The translations under genes were made by a program, and so were the position numbers. A stretch of DNA of 64,000 nt, from NCBI RefSeq assembly GCF_000515415.1, contig NZ_KI911783.1:6001831-6065830 (forward strand), read 5' to 3'. Source of the DNA: Bradyrhizobium sp. WSM1417 (GTDB lineage: Bacteria > Pseudomonadota > Alphaproteobacteria > Rhizobiales > Xanthobacteraceae). Below are positions 25,155 through 36,281 of this stretch, in pieces; position 1 is the first letter of the stretch; each line of letters starts with the position of its first letter. Below the pieces are notes generated by a model, which was not told the DNA's origin, did not search any database, and saw only the letters and a program-made list of their open reading frames with translations.

Positions 25155-25628
25155 ATGACATTGAACTTGCACGTCCGCGGCGCGATCCTGGTCGCCGCCG
25201 CCATCACCGGCCTTGTGACCCTCGCCTCGCCCGCTCGCGCGGACCGCTGCGACGACAGCGCCAAGGAGCTGGCGAACCAAGTCGATCGCCTCAAGGTGAA
25301 TTTCCGCGCCGCGAATGTCGTCTACCTGACGCACCCCGCGGCCAAGGAATTGTCCGTGGCTTGCCGTGGCGACAAATATTCGATCGAGCTCTATGCCAAG
25401 GGCGATCGCAAGCCGAAACCGGAGTTCTTTGCGCTGGTGGGGTCGATGGCGGCGATCGTCTTCACCGTGACCAAGGACGATACGACGACGGGCGCGACAC
25501 GTTGCCTGAAGCGGATGGGGCTCTTGCGCGGCGACAAGATCAGCATGCGTTACCGGCGTCTCAACATGGAATGCACCCGCACCAAGACGGATGCGTCCAT
25601 CGCCATCACGCGCAGCAAGGACGAATAG
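25155..25628 (+). CDS. Secreted hypothetical protein (157 aa)
   Basis: A signal peptide (MTLNLHVRGAILVAAAITGLVTLASPARA) and a basic mature part. Four cysteines are present (DRCDDS, VACRGD, TRCLKRMG, MECTRTK), probably two disulfides. A hydrophobic helix FFALVGSMAAIVFTV lies around residue 95. ATG 25155 is chosen for the clean signal peptide; an in-frame ATG further upstream is possible. Family not recognised. Confidence 0.65.
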   Translation: MTLNLHVRGAILVAAAITGLVTLASPARADRCDDSAKELANQVDRLKVNFRAANVVYLTHPAAKELSVACRGDKYSIELYAKGDRKPKPEFFALVGSMAAIVFTVTKDDTTTGATRCLKRMGLLRGDKISMRYRRLNMECTRTKTDASIAITRSKDE

Positions 25629-25680
25629 GCGGCTCCCCGCGGGGTGTGCGTCTGACAGCACACCGCCCACTACAGACTCC

Positions 25681-25759
25681 GTCATTGCGAGCGTAGCGCA
25701 GCAATCCAGAATCCCTCCGCGGAGACAGACTGGATTGATTCGCTGCGCTCGCAATGACG
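25681..25759. repeat. Palindromic intergenic element, type A
   Basis: The left arm starts GTCATTGCGAGCGTAGCG and the right arm ends CGCTGCGCTCGCAATGAC. They are near-perfect inverted repeats about 29 bp long. A second copy lies at 34652-34729. The sequence matches a repeat commonly seen in Bradyrhizobium intergenic regions. Confidence 0.88.
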
Positions 25760-25878
25760 AGGAGAGGTCCGAGAGCACATTCTAGCGCACCGGATCCCTC
25801 GCATTTTAACGATTGGCTTGAAGGAAATTTCGCTCCTCGCGGCGCAGGGTCAATGTTTCCATGTGCGAGGATTTCTGG

Positions 25879-26052
25879 ATGAGCGTTTCCACCGTTTCGC
25901 CGCCGCCGATCGCGATCGTGGTGCCGAGCTACGACACGACCAAGCAGCAGGACGATCAGATCAAGACCAAGGACAACGACCCGACCTACAAGCCGCCGCC
26001 GCCTGCGCCGCTGCCGCCGGGTCAGGGTACGCGGATCGATCAGCTCGCCTGA
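25879..26052 (+). CDS. Small proline-rich hypothetical protein (57 aa)
   Basis: A 57-aa protein with MSVSTVSPPPI at the start, a polar DDQIKTKDNDPTYK centre and a PPPPAPLPPGQGTRIDQLA end. No hydrophobic core, so probably unfolded. An in-frame ATG six codons earlier exists but lies in a less conserved-looking stretch. It starts about 120 bp after the type A palindrome. Function unknown. Confidence 0.55.
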   Translation: MSVSTVSPPPIAIVVPSYDTTKQQDDQIKTKDNDPTYKPPPPAPLPPGQGTRIDQLA

Positions 26053-26168
26053 TCAGCCGCGTCGAAGATGAAATGCCCGATCCGGTCGATCGGGCCTTTC
26101 GCGTGTCCGGCCGCAACTTCGCCGGATAGCGGGACCAACATCGTGCGCGGCTACCCCGAGACCTGCGC

Positions 26169-26843
26169 ATGATCGCAAGACTGCTGTTGCAGAGCACGAT
26201 CATCACCGCCGCCATGGGCGCGCTGCTGTTCGCGTCCGCCGGCACCCTGCATTGGCCGTCCGCCTGGGTGTTCCTCGCGACCTCCGCCCTGCTCGGCCCG
26301 CTCTGCGGGTGGTGGCTTTACCGGGTCGACCCCGCACTGCTTGCCGAACGCCTGCGGCCGGTCCTGCAAAAGGACCAGCCCGCTGCCGACAAGGTGTTCA
26401 TGACCGTCTTCGTCGTCGCGATGCTGGTCTGGCTGGCGGCGATGGGGCTCGACCGGCGCACGCTGTCCTCCGACATGCCGATGGCGCTGCAGATGCTCGG
26501 CCTCGCCGTGTTCCTGCTTTCGACGCTGTTCATCCTCTGGGTCTTCCGCGAGAACTCGTTCGCGGCGCCCGTGGTGAAGCTGCAAGCCGAGCGCGCGCAG
26601 CGCGTGATCTCGACGGGGCCTTATGCCCATGTGCGCCATCCCATGTACAGCGGCATGATCCTGTTCTTCGCCGGCGTGCCGCTGCTTCTGGGCTCATGGT
26701 GGGGACTTATGATGGTGCCGCTATTCCTCGTCTTGTTTGCGGTCCGCATTCGCATCGAGGAGCGCACGCTGCGCGAGGGCCTGCCGGGCTATGCCGACTA
26801 TGTGACGCGCGTGCGCTATCGCCTGTTTCCTGGCGTCTGGTGA
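26169..26843 (+). CDS. Isoprenylcysteine-methyltransferase-like membrane protein
   Basis: A 224-aa membrane protein with five hydrophobic helices and the ICMT/PEMT signature GPYAHVRHPMYSG near residue 155, followed by ERTLREGLPGYADYVTRVRYRLFPGVW. This C-terminal E-E/YxxY-RLxPxxW pattern is the SAM-binding end of the family. Bacterial members methylate isoprenoid or lipid substrates of unknown identity. ATG 26169 has no strong ribosome-binding site but gives the first helix intact. Confidence 0.88.
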   Translation: MIARLLLQSTIITAAMGALLFASAGTLHWPSAWVFLATSALLGPLCGWWLYRVDPALLAERLRPVLQKDQPAADKVFMTVFVVAMLVWLAAMGLDRRTLSSDMPMALQMLGLAVFLLSTLFILWVFRENSFAAPVVKLQAERAQRVISTGPYAHVRHPMYSGMILFFAGVPLLLGSWWGLMMVPLFLVLFAVRIRIEERTLREGLPGYADYVTRVRYRLFPGVW

Positions 26844-26881
26844 GCGCGCATCACTCTGCTGTGCACTTCCCGCCGGACCGG

Positions 26882-27589
26882 CTAACCATCCAATTCGCGG
26901 TAGCGGCGGAAGATGCCCTGCTCGTTGAAGGGAATACGGCGCTCGCTTTCGAGATACGCCTTGATGTTCGGCCGCGCCGCGACGCGATCGTGCAGGCCGA
27001 CGAGGCCCGGGATATCGGCCTCGAACGCCTTCATCCGCTTCGGAAACGAATAGCGCAGCCCCGCGACGATCTGGAACAGCGAGAGATCGACATAGGTCAG
27101 CCTGCGACCGGTGACATAGGCGCCGCCATTGTCCTGAAGGAGCTGCTCGAAATAGCCGAGATATTTCGGCACGCGCTCGCCCCAGAAGTCGGCCGTGCGC
27201 TTCTTCGCCGGCGGCTTCTGATCTTCGTAGTAGAGCGAGGGCCCGAGCGGGTGATGGGTGTCGTGAATCTCGACCACGAAATCGGTGATCGTGAGCTGAA
27301 GCTGATGCACCCAGAGTTGACCGGCCTCCGACTTCGGGGCGAGGGCGTGGCGGGCGCCGAGATAGAGCAGGATATTCGCGGTCTGGCCGACGACGAGCTT
27401 GCCGCCTTTGAGGAACGGCGGCGCAAAGGGCGGCGTGCCCTCGTGCGCGTCCATCATCTTCATCATCGCAGCTGTGCCGCGTGGGCCGCGCGCCACGTCG
27501 ACGTAGGCCGCGCCCGCCTCCTCCAGCGCCAGCCGCACATATTCACCGCGGCCCTGGATCTCGGGCCAATAATAGAGCTCGTATTTCAT
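26882..27589 (-). CDS. Glutathione S-transferase
   Basis: A 235-aa cytosolic GST. The N-terminal thioredoxin-like domain has YYWPEIQGRGEYVRLALEEAG and the glutathione-binding GQTANILLYLG near residue 72. An all-helical C-terminal domain has the capping motif YVTGRRLTYVDLSLFQIVAGL near residue 157. Tyr8 or Tyr7 is the likely catalytic residue. ATG 27589 is chosen because the fold begins there; the frame continues 14 codons upstream. Confidence 0.9.
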   Translation of the reverse strand: MKYELYYWPEIQGRGEYVRLALEEAGAAYVDVARGPRGTAAMMKMMDAHEGTPPFAPPFLKGGKLVVGQTANILLYLGARHALAPKSEAGQLWVHQLQLTITDFVVEIHDTHHPLGPSLYYEDQKPPAKKRTADFWGERVPKYLGYFEQLLQDNGGAYVTGRRLTYVDLSLFQIVAGLRYSFPKRMKAFEADIPGLVGLHDRVAARPNIKAYLESERRIPFNEQGIFRRYRELDG

Positions 27590-27667
27590 GGAAAGGGTCC
27601 GTGATTGCGTGGTGGCGAGTGTAGCACGCAACCACGAACGCCATGACGGCGGAACGAGTTCCGCGTC

Positions 27668-28348
27668 TCAATTCGACGCGAAGCAATACAGCAGGCCGTC
27701 GCCGCCGGTGCTCTTCAGATCGGCCTGCGAGCAGCCGCCGTCGGGGCCCCGCGAGGGATGCGAGCTGTTCCACGATTTCGACGGCTCGTCATCGCGCAGG
27801 CCTTGACGATCGGCATGGCCGACGACCGCCGCGCCTTGCGTGCTCGACGTCCAGTTCTTGCAGGTCTTGTCGTCATCCGCAGGAAATGCGCTGCCGTCGG
27901 CTTGCGAACCCGTGAGGATGTCGTGCCGGTTCGGCGTGTCGCCGCGGCCATTGATGACCTCGCCCTTCTCGCTGAGCGCGGTCTGCTTGGTGAGGTTATT
28001 GGCCGCCCCGTGCAGGTCGGCAACGTCCTTTGCGATCACAGCGCCCTTGGCGTTCTGCCACGGTCCCTTGCCGATGCGGTCGCGCGCGTTGACAGCCGGC
28101 TTGCCGTCGGCGGCCTGCGTGGAGAGATAAGCGCGCCAGGTTTTGCTGCCGGCGCCGCCGGTCTGGGCCAGCTTCTGGCACTGCGCATCGGCCCCCTCCA
28201 GGCCGCCGAGATCGGCGCCTTTACCAGGACCGTTGGAGGTCACGAAGAACGTCATGTCGGCCGACTGCGCCTGCGCCGATGGCGCTGCAAGCAAGGCCGC
28301 GGCGAGCGCGAGGCCTGAAATCGTCACGGATCTCTCAATGCGGATCAT
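27668..28348 (-). CDS. Secreted lectin-like protein (endostatin/C-type-lectin-like fold)
   Basis: A 226-aa protein with a signal peptide ending SAQAQ. The mature part matches a proteobacterial secreted family with the landmarks GADLGGLEGADAQCQKLA, TWRAYLS, VNARDRIGKGPWQNAKG, NGRGDTPNRHDILTGS, CKNWTS and GLLYCF. Conserved cysteines (QCQKL, TCKNW, GCSQA, YCFA) suggest two disulfides. Collagenase-NC10/endostatin-like and C-type-lectin-like folds are possible. Substrate unknown. Confidence 0.75.
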   Translation of the reverse strand: MIRIERSVTISGLALAAALLAAPSAQAQSADMTFFVTSNGPGKGADLGGLEGADAQCQKLAQTGGAGSKTWRAYLSTQAADGKPAVNARDRIGKGPWQNAKGAVIAKDVADLHGAANNLTKQTALSEKGEVINGRGDTPNRHDILTGSQADGSAFPADDDKTCKNWTSSTQGAAVVGHADRQGLRDDEPSKSWNSSHPSRGPDGGCSQADLKSTGGDGLLYCFASN

Positions 28349-28432
28349 CCTGTCCTCCCTTTGTGTTGTCGTTGGCCGCCAGATTTCAACCCGACGCAGG
28401 CCCGCTTATTCCGATGCCGCGATGCGAGAGGC

Positions 28433-28469
28433 CCAAAAGAAAAAGGCGCCGTGCAAGAAGCACGACGCC
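28433..28469 (-). terminator. Intrinsic terminator of the Tim44-like gene
   Basis: On the minus strand GGCGTCGTGC, loop TTCTT, GCACGGCGCC (10 bp with one mismatch or G-U pair) is followed by TTTTTCTTTT. It sits 23 nt after the stop of the Tim44-like gene. Confidence 0.85.
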
Positions 28470-28491
28470 TTGTTTCTCATGTCGTCTGCGA

Positions 28492-29475
28492 TCAGTTGGT
28501 CTGCTGGATCGCCGACAATTCCCAAGAGCCGCCCGGACGTCGGGCAAAGGTCCAGACTTCGGTGGCCTCGCCCGGCTGCTCGCTGCCAGCGACAATTGCG
28601 CCGGTATTACGGTCGAGCGTCTTGTCGGTCAGCGCGAAGCGCAGCGCCACCGTCGCGTAATCGGTCTCGCCTTCGCGCCAGGATTCCGCGAGGTCGCCCT
28701 GCAACAGCTTCACGCCGCTGACCTTGTTGACGACATTGCGCGCGCGGTTCTGGCCGAGGTCCTGCTCGAAATAGGAGACCATTTCCGGCGTCGCCAGCGT
28801 GTGCAGCTTGGCCACGTCCTCGTTGGACCATGCGGACTGAACGTCGCCGAGCAGGCGCTCGAACGCTTCGTAGTCGTCCGGCTTGATCTCGAGCGGCGCG
28901 TTGTTATTAGCGCCGAAGCCGAAGCCGCCGCCAAGACCACTACCAAGACCACTGCGGTTATTCGCCTGCGGTCCCGGACCGGCACTGGCGTCAGCGTTGG
29001 CATAGGCCGCCTGCGGGGTGTGGCGGCGCTGCCACCACGACATCGCCAGCCGAACCACGACCACCACGAGCACGATCTGGATGATCAGGCCGATGATCGA
29101 CGACAGGCCGCCGAGCCCGCCGAACAGGCCACCGCCGAACAGCATGCCGAGCAGGCCCGCGCCAAGGAAGCCGGCCGCAAGGCCGCCCATGAAGCCGCCG
29201 GCCCGGCCGAACAGGCCGCCACGCGCGGGGGCGGCGGCAGCCGAATTCATGCCTGCGCCCGGCTGGGTGTAGGTCCGATTGAACTGCGAGGTCGAGCCCG
29301 GCGCGGTCGTGGTCGATGGCGGGGCCGAATAGGTGCGCGAACCGCGCGAGCCAGACGACATGCCGCCACCGACGCGCGCGTCGGCGGACGAGATCGCCAG
29401 CGCAGTCGGCAGCGCAAGCGCCAGCACGACGGCAATCGTCTTGAAGATGCTGCGGGAGCGTTGCGAGAAATTCAT
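28492..29475 (-). CDS. Tim44-like domain membrane protein
   Basis: A 327-aa protein with a signal peptide or N-terminal anchor (FKTIAVVLALALPTALAISSADA), a Ser/Thr/Gly-rich stretch, a glycine-rich hydrophobic segment (residues about 90-135, GGFMGGLAAGFLGAGLLGMLFGGG type), a transmembrane helix and a C-terminal Tim44 domain (DYEAFERLLGDVQSAWSNEDVAKL ... VVSYFEQDL). In bacteria this domain fold resembles mL45/Tim44 and its role is unsettled. It is the next gene downstream of cckA but is separated by over 200 bp and has its own terminator. Confidence 0.85.
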   Translation of the reverse strand: MNFSQRSRSIFKTIAVVLALALPTALAISSADARVGGGMSSGSRGSRTYSAPPSTTTAPGSTSQFNRTYTQPGAGMNSAAAAPARGGLFGRAGGFMGGLAAGFLGAGLLGMLFGGGLFGGLGGLSSIIGLIIQIVLVVVVVRLAMSWWQRRHTPQAAYANADASAGPGPQANNRSGLGSGLGGGFGFGANNNAPLEIKPDDYEAFERLLGDVQSAWSNEDVAKLHTLATPEMVSYFEQDLGQNRARNVVNKVSGVKLLQGDLAESWREGETDYATVALRFALTDKTLDRNTGAIVAGSEQPGEATEVWTFARRPGGSWELSAIQQTN

Positions 29476-29703
29476 GTTCGTTTCCCAGATCCCCGGCATG
29501 GGGACGTGCCCCTAAGATGGGCAGCCTTCCGTAAAAAGGAAGCCACTATCGGAACTTATGGCTGCGGCCCTCAGTCGCGGGGATGTGGCAAAAGCCCATA
29601 TTTGGCGGCAGCTTGGCTGGCTGAGCGAAGGAGCCACGGTCGCGGGTTACCGGTCGCTTTGGTGCCGGCAGTTCCGCTTCCCATCGTCAATGCTTTGAAG
29701 CCC

Positions 29704-32286
<2,583 letters not shown>

Positions 32287-32440
32287 CTCAAGCTGGCACA
32301 GCCTGTCGGCAGAGAATCAACGCGCTACAGGGCGCGCAGGGTCCTCCCTGCCTGAATCGGACCCGCAGGCGCAAGGGCAGCAGGGGCGAAAGGTACGCTG
32401 ATTCCCAGATTACGGCCATTTCCAGTACTTTTCAGGGGTT

Positions 32441-33520
32441 TTATTGCCGGCTGGCACCGAATCCGCTCTTCAGACGCATGACATAGCCGATGACTTCGGC
32501 GACCGCATGGTAGTGCTCGGTCGGGATTTCCTCGTCGATCTCGACGGTGGCGTAGAGCGCGCGGGCGAGCGGCACGTTCTCGACGATCGGGATGTCGTGC
32601 TCGCGCGCGATCTCCCGGATCTTGAAAGCGAGGTTATCGACGCCCTTGGCGACGCAGATCGGCGCCGACATGCCGCGCTCGTAGGACAGCGCGATCGAAT
32701 AGTGGGTCGGGTTGGTGATGATCACGGAGGCTTTGGGAACCGCCGCCATCATGCGCTTCTTGGAGCGCTGCTGGCGCAACTGCCTGAGCTTGCCCTTGAT
32801 GTGCGGGTCGCCTTCGGACTGCTTGTACTCTTCCTTGATCTCCTGGAGCGACATCTTCTGCCGCTGGAACCAGCTGCGATACTGGAAGAAATAGTCGCCA
32901 ATGGCGATGATCGCGAGCGCCGCGACCACCGCGGCGAGCAGATGAATGGTCAGGCTGGTGGAGGCGCCGAGCAGGGCGGCCGGATCGAGTCTGACCATCG
33001 CCTCCATGCGATGCCGCTCCGGCCACAGGATCACGGTCATGACCGCGCCGAGCACGATCAGCTTGCCGAGTCCCTTGAGGAAGTTCGCCGCCGCTTGCTT
33101 GCCGAAGATGCGCTTGAGGCCCTCGGCAGGCGACAACTTGCTGAACTTGGGCTTGAGGGATTCGGCCGACCAGACCAGTCGGTGCTGCAGCACGTTGCCG
33201 GCAATTGCCGCCAGCACCAGCATCAGCAGCGGCACGCCCACCGCCGCGAGCACCGCGACTTCGATCTGCTGCATCAGGGCGAGCAGAGCCCTGCCGTCGG
33301 TCTTGATCATCCAGGAATTGGCGAGCAGGTTGCGCATCGGCGCCAACAGCCCGCTGCCGACCGATCCCGAGAAGCTCGAGACCACGAGCGTGGCGCCCGC
33401 GATCATGAACCAGGTGTTGATCTCCTGGCTCTTGGCGACGTCACCGCGTTCGAGCGCCTCTTCGAGACGTTTTTGCGTCGGGTCTTCTGTTTGACTCTCT
33501 GGATCGTTGTCTTCCGCCAT
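32441..33520 (-). CDS. flhB: Flagellar export apparatus protein FlhB
   Basis: The 359-aa FlhB is the export-gate switch of the flagellar type III system. It starts with the usual soluble ...SQTEDPTQKRLEEALERGDVAKSQEI, has four transmembrane helices, and contains the autocleavage site NPTH (VIITNPTHYSIALSY) in the cytoplasmic domain. C-terminal extension is short. It is the last gene of the flgB-flgC-fliE-fliQ-fliR-flhB operon and starts 11 nt after fliR. Confidence 0.97.
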   Translation of the reverse strand: MAEDNDPESQTEDPTQKRLEEALERGDVAKSQEINTWFMIAGATLVVSSFSGSVGSGLLAPMRNLLANSWMIKTDGRALLALMQQIEVAVLAAVGVPLLMLVLAAIAGNVLQHRLVWSAESLKPKFSKLSPAEGLKRIFGKQAAANFLKGLGKLIVLGAVMTVILWPERHRMEAMVRLDPAALLGASTSLTIHLLAAVVAALAIIAIGDYFFQYRSWFQRQKMSLQEIKEEYKQSEGDPHIKGKLRQLRQQRSKKRMMAAVPKASVIITNPTHYSIALSYERGMSAPICVAKGVDNLAFKIREIAREHDIPIVENVPLARALYATVEIDEEIPTEHYHAVAEVIGYVMRLKSGFGASRQ

Positions 33521-33531
33521 CGATCACCCGG

Positions 33532-34302
33532 TCACTTGAGTGGCATCATCTGGTGCATGACACCGATGAAATAGTCGAGATAGGTGCCCATCATCGCCGT
33601 GAGCACCACGGCGAGCACCAGGAAGCCGGCGAAGATCGAGAGTGGCACGCCGACGAAATAGACCTGCATCTGCGGCATCAGCCGCGCCAGCACGCCGAGC
33701 CCGATGTTGAAGACCAGGCCGAACACCAGGAACGGGCCGGAAAGTTGCAAGCCCAGGCGGAACGCGGCGGCAAAGGCGCGCGTCGCCAGCGCGGCGACAT
33801 CGCCGCTCGACACGGTCTCGCCCGGCGCGAAGATCGTATAGCTGTCGTTCAGCGCCGCGATCACCAGATGATGGCTGTCGGTGGCAAACAGCAGCGTCAC
33901 CCCCAGGATCGTCAGGAAGTTGCCGACCAGCACGCCCTGCTGTCCCTGCGTCGGGTCGACCGAGGTGACGAAGCCGAGCCCCATCTGCTGCGCGATCACG
34001 GCACCGGCAACCTGCAGCGCCGACAACGTCACCCGCGCGGTCGCCCCCAGCACGATGCCGATCACGATCTCATGCAGCATGAGGACCAGCAGCGGCGCGA
34101 TCGAGCCCATATCGACCTGATAGGCGTTGCGATGCAGCGGCAGGATGATCAGCGTGAGCAGCAGCGCGATCGACAGTTTGATCCGTGTCGGGATATTGGT
34201 CTCGCCCAGGCCCGGCAACAGCATCACCATCGCGCCGACCCGGGCAAAGGCGAGCATGAAGGAGGCGGCAAGCGCCGGCAGCAGCGAGACGTCGATGCGC
34301 AT
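33532..34302 (-). CDS. fliR: Flagellar export apparatus protein FliR
   Basis: A 256-aa membrane protein with about six helices, part of the FliPQR export gate. Recognised by AFARVGAMVMLLPGLGETNIPTRIKLSIAL near the start and PLLVLMLHEIVIGIVLGATARV, which matches the FliR core. It starts 17 nt after fliQ. Length normal. Confidence 0.95.
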   Translation of the reverse strand: MRIDVSLLPALAASFMLAFARVGAMVMLLPGLGETNIPTRIKLSIALLLTLIILPLHRNAYQVDMGSIAPLLVLMLHEIVIGIVLGATARVTLSALQVAGAVIAQQMGLGFVTSVDPTQGQQGVLVGNFLTILGVTLLFATDSHHLVIAALNDSYTIFAPGETVSSGDVAALATRAFAAAFRLGLQLSGPFLVFGLVFNIGLGVLARLMPQMQVYFVGVPLSIFAGFLVLAVVLTAMMGTYLDYFIGVMHQMMPLK

Positions 34303-34319
34303 GACGGGCGCATAGTGCC

Positions 34320-34583
34320 TCAGCCGCCGATGATTCGCGACGATATCCGCAGCATGTGGGAATGCAGCGCGTCGGCCATGAACGGCAAGGCCAACAGCAT
34401 TGTGGCAAAGATGGCCAGGATCTTCGGCACGTAGATCAGCGTCTGCTCCTGGATCTGCGTCAGCGCCTGGAACAGCGACACGACGACGCCGACCACGAGG
34501 CCGACCACCATCAGGGGCGACGACACGATCACGATGGTCCAGATCGCATCACGCGCGACGTCGAGGGTTTCCGGTCCGGTCAT
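34320..34583 (-). CDS. fliQ: Flagellar export apparatus protein FliQ
   Basis: An 87-aa protein with two helices and the family core LMVVGLVVGVVVSLFQALTQIQEQTLIYVPKILAI. FliQ forms the export gate with FliP and FliR. ATG 34583 follows the palindromic element at 34652-34729, which separates it from fliE. Confidence 0.95.
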   Translation of the reverse strand: MTGPETLDVARDAIWTIVIVSSPLMVVGLVVGVVVSLFQALTQIQEQTLIYVPKILAIFATMLLALPFMADALHSHMLRISSRIIGG

Positions 34584-34651
34584 TTCGCAGTTCCTTTGTC
34601 TTATTCCTCGCCTCCCACCGCTCTTGTGAGCGATGCGAAGGCCTATCCCCC

Positions 34652-34729
34652 GTCATTGCGAGCGTAGCGAAGCAATCCAGACTGCCGCTTCGGAAAGATT
34701 CTGGATTGCTTCGCTGCGCTCGCAATGAC
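34652..34729. repeat. Palindromic intergenic element, type A, inside the flagellar operon
   Basis: A copy of the element at 25681-25759, with arms GTCATTGCGAGCGTAGCGAAG and its complement. It lies between fliQ and fliE, which are otherwise one operon, and could fold into a strong hairpin in the message. Confidence 0.88.
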
Positions 34730-34756
34730 GATTGGGGCGGGCGCGAGCGCCAAAAA

Positions 34757-35065
34757 TCAGATCGGCATCTTCATGATGTCTTCATAGGCTGCGATCACGC
34801 GGTCTCGGACCGAGACCAGCGTGGACACGGCGACGTCGGTGTCTGCGACCGCCGTCACCACGTCCATCACGTTGGCCTTGCCGGCGGCCATCGCCACCGT
34901 CTGCGCATCGGATTTGCGGCCGGACTCCAGGACGCTGCCGACAGTGTCTTTCAGAAGCGAGGCGAAGGACTGGCCGCTCGGCTCGCTGCCCTTGCCGGCG
35001 CCGCTGTTCTCCAGCACGCGAGCGAGGTTTGCATAGGCGTTGGCGGCAATTGTCGGTGTTGCCAT
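34757..35065 (-). CDS. fliE: Flagellar hook-basal body protein FliE
   Basis: A 102-aa FliE, the junction between the MS ring and rod. The end KANVMDVVTAVADTDVAVSTLVSVRDRVIAAYEDIMKMPI is the family signature. It follows flgC by 16 nt. The stop is directly followed by the type A palindrome. Confidence 0.94.
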   Translation of the reverse strand: MATPTIAANAYANLARVLENSGAGKGSEPSGQSFASLLKDTVGSVLESGRKSDAQTVAMAAGKANVMDVVTAVADTDVAVSTLVSVRDRVIAAYEDIMKMPI

Positions 35066-35081
35066 GGTTCAAATGTCCTGT

Positions 35082-35507
35082 TCAGCTCTTGAGGATGTCG
35101 AGGGTGCGCTGGATCATCCGGCGCGTCGCGCTGATGATGTTGAGATTGGCCTCGTACGACCGCTGCGCGTCGCGCATGTCGGTCATCTCGACCACCGAGT
35201 TCACGTTGGGATATTTGACGTTGCCGGTCGCATCCGCCGCCGGATTGTTCGGCTCGTATTTGGTGCGGAAATTGGACTGGTCGGGCTTGATCCTGCCGAG
35301 GGTGACGACCTGCGCGTCGAGTGTACGGTCGAGCGCGGAGGAGAAGGTCGGCACCTTGCGCCGGTAAGGATCGCCGCCGGCGGTCGGCGACGTCGAATCC
35401 GCGTTCGCGATGTTCTCGGAGATCACCCGCATGCGCCCGGCCTGCGCCCGCAGACCGGAGGTCGCGATAGCCATCGAACGGGCAAAGTCGCTGCTGTCAT
35501 TCGCCAT
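35082..35507 (-). CDS. flgC: Flagellar basal-body rod protein FlgC
   Basis: A 141-aa proximal rod protein. The N-terminus has SGLRAQAGRMRVISENIANADSTSPTAGGDPYRRK and the C-terminus NVNSVVEMTDMRDAQRSYEANLNIISATRRMIQRTLDIL, both typical of FlgC. It follows flgB by 18 nt. Confidence 0.96.
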   Translation of the reverse strand: MANDSSDFARSMAIATSGLRAQAGRMRVISENIANADSTSPTAGGDPYRRKVPTFSSALDRTLDAQVVTLGRIKPDQSNFRTKYEPNNPAADATGNVKYPNVNSVVEMTDMRDAQRSYEANLNIISATRRMIQRTLDILKS

Positions 35508-35525
35508 GATCCGCTTCCTCTAGCT

Positions 35526-35930
35526 CTAGCCTTTGCCGATCGCAGTCTTGAGCAGGTGTAGGCTCTTCGAATAGAGCGAGGTCGCCGCCGCATAATCCAT
35601 CTGGTTGCTGGCGGCCTTCATCATCTCCTCTTCGAGATTGACGGCGTTGCCCGCGGGGCGGGTCTCAAAACCCGCATTCTTGTTCTGGTCGAATCCGGAG
35701 GCCGCGCCTGACGGCGCCATGTGGGAACCGCTGGTGCGGGTAAGCGCCAAGGGGCCCATCGAACCCGTGACGGCGCCAGCCTTGTCCAGTTTCGGCTCGA
35801 CCAGGTCGCGCGGCCGGAATTTGGGCGTATCGGAATTGGAGACGTTCTCGGACAGGACGCGCTGGCGCTCCTGGTGCCATTGCATCTTGGTGCGAAGCGC
35901 CGATAGCACCGGAAGATCGTTGATGGACAT
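35526..35930 (-). CDS. flgB: Flagellar basal-body rod protein FlgB
   Basis: A 134-aa proximal rod protein with RQRVLSENVSNSDTPKFRPRDL near the start and a C-terminal helix MDYAAATSLYSKSLHLLKTAIGKG. First gene of the operon that runs to flhB. A perfect CtrA box lies 68-82 bp upstream. Confidence 0.95.
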   Translation of the reverse strand: MSINDLPVLSALRTKMQWHQERQRVLSENVSNSDTPKFRPRDLVEPKLDKAGAVTGSMGPLALTRTSGSHMAPSGAASGFDQNKNAGFETRPAGNAVNLEEEMMKAASNQMDYAAATSLYSKSLHLLKTAIGKG

Positions 35931-35997
35931 CGTTGCGGCTCCTTCCGCCTCGCAGGACCCATGGTCCGAAGCTAGGCAGAATTTGCCGCCTGTATGG

Positions 35998-36012
35998 TTA
36001 ACAGCTGGTTAA
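35998..36012. promoter_or_regulatory. CtrA box upstream of flgB (and of fliO)
   Basis: TTAACAGCTGGTTAA is a perfect TTAA-N7-TTAA, read on the minus strand as TTAACCAGCTGTTAACCAT, so it also contains the extended half-site TTAACCAT. It lies 68 bp upstream of flgB. The rest of the 350-bp divergent region to fliO holds no gene; two lone TTAA motifs occur nearer fliO. Confidence 0.85.
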
Positions 36013-36281
36013 GGAGGTCGCAGGCAGTTGTCCCCCGCCAGGACACCAATGCGCGTGCCCCGTGATTCTACGCCTCCAAAAGCGGCATTAACCCAACCGC
36101 TTGGCGGCGCGTGCACAGGCCAAGAAGTCGTTTTGGATCGAGCGATTCATGGGTTATTAAGAGTTGGGGACGGCAAAACTTGCCGTGGGACGTTAAGAAA
36201 TCGCAGTTTGGGGCAACGTAAGCCGGTGGTTGGCGCATCTGACCACGGGCCCGAGACAAGCGCCATTTGTCGGGGACAAGT

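Noticed and set aside
36150..36240. A CtrA box for fliO on the + strand
   Set aside because: Single TTAA motifs occur at about 36087, 36155 and 36194, but none has a partner at N7. The box at 35998-36012 could serve both directions but is 270 bp from fliO.
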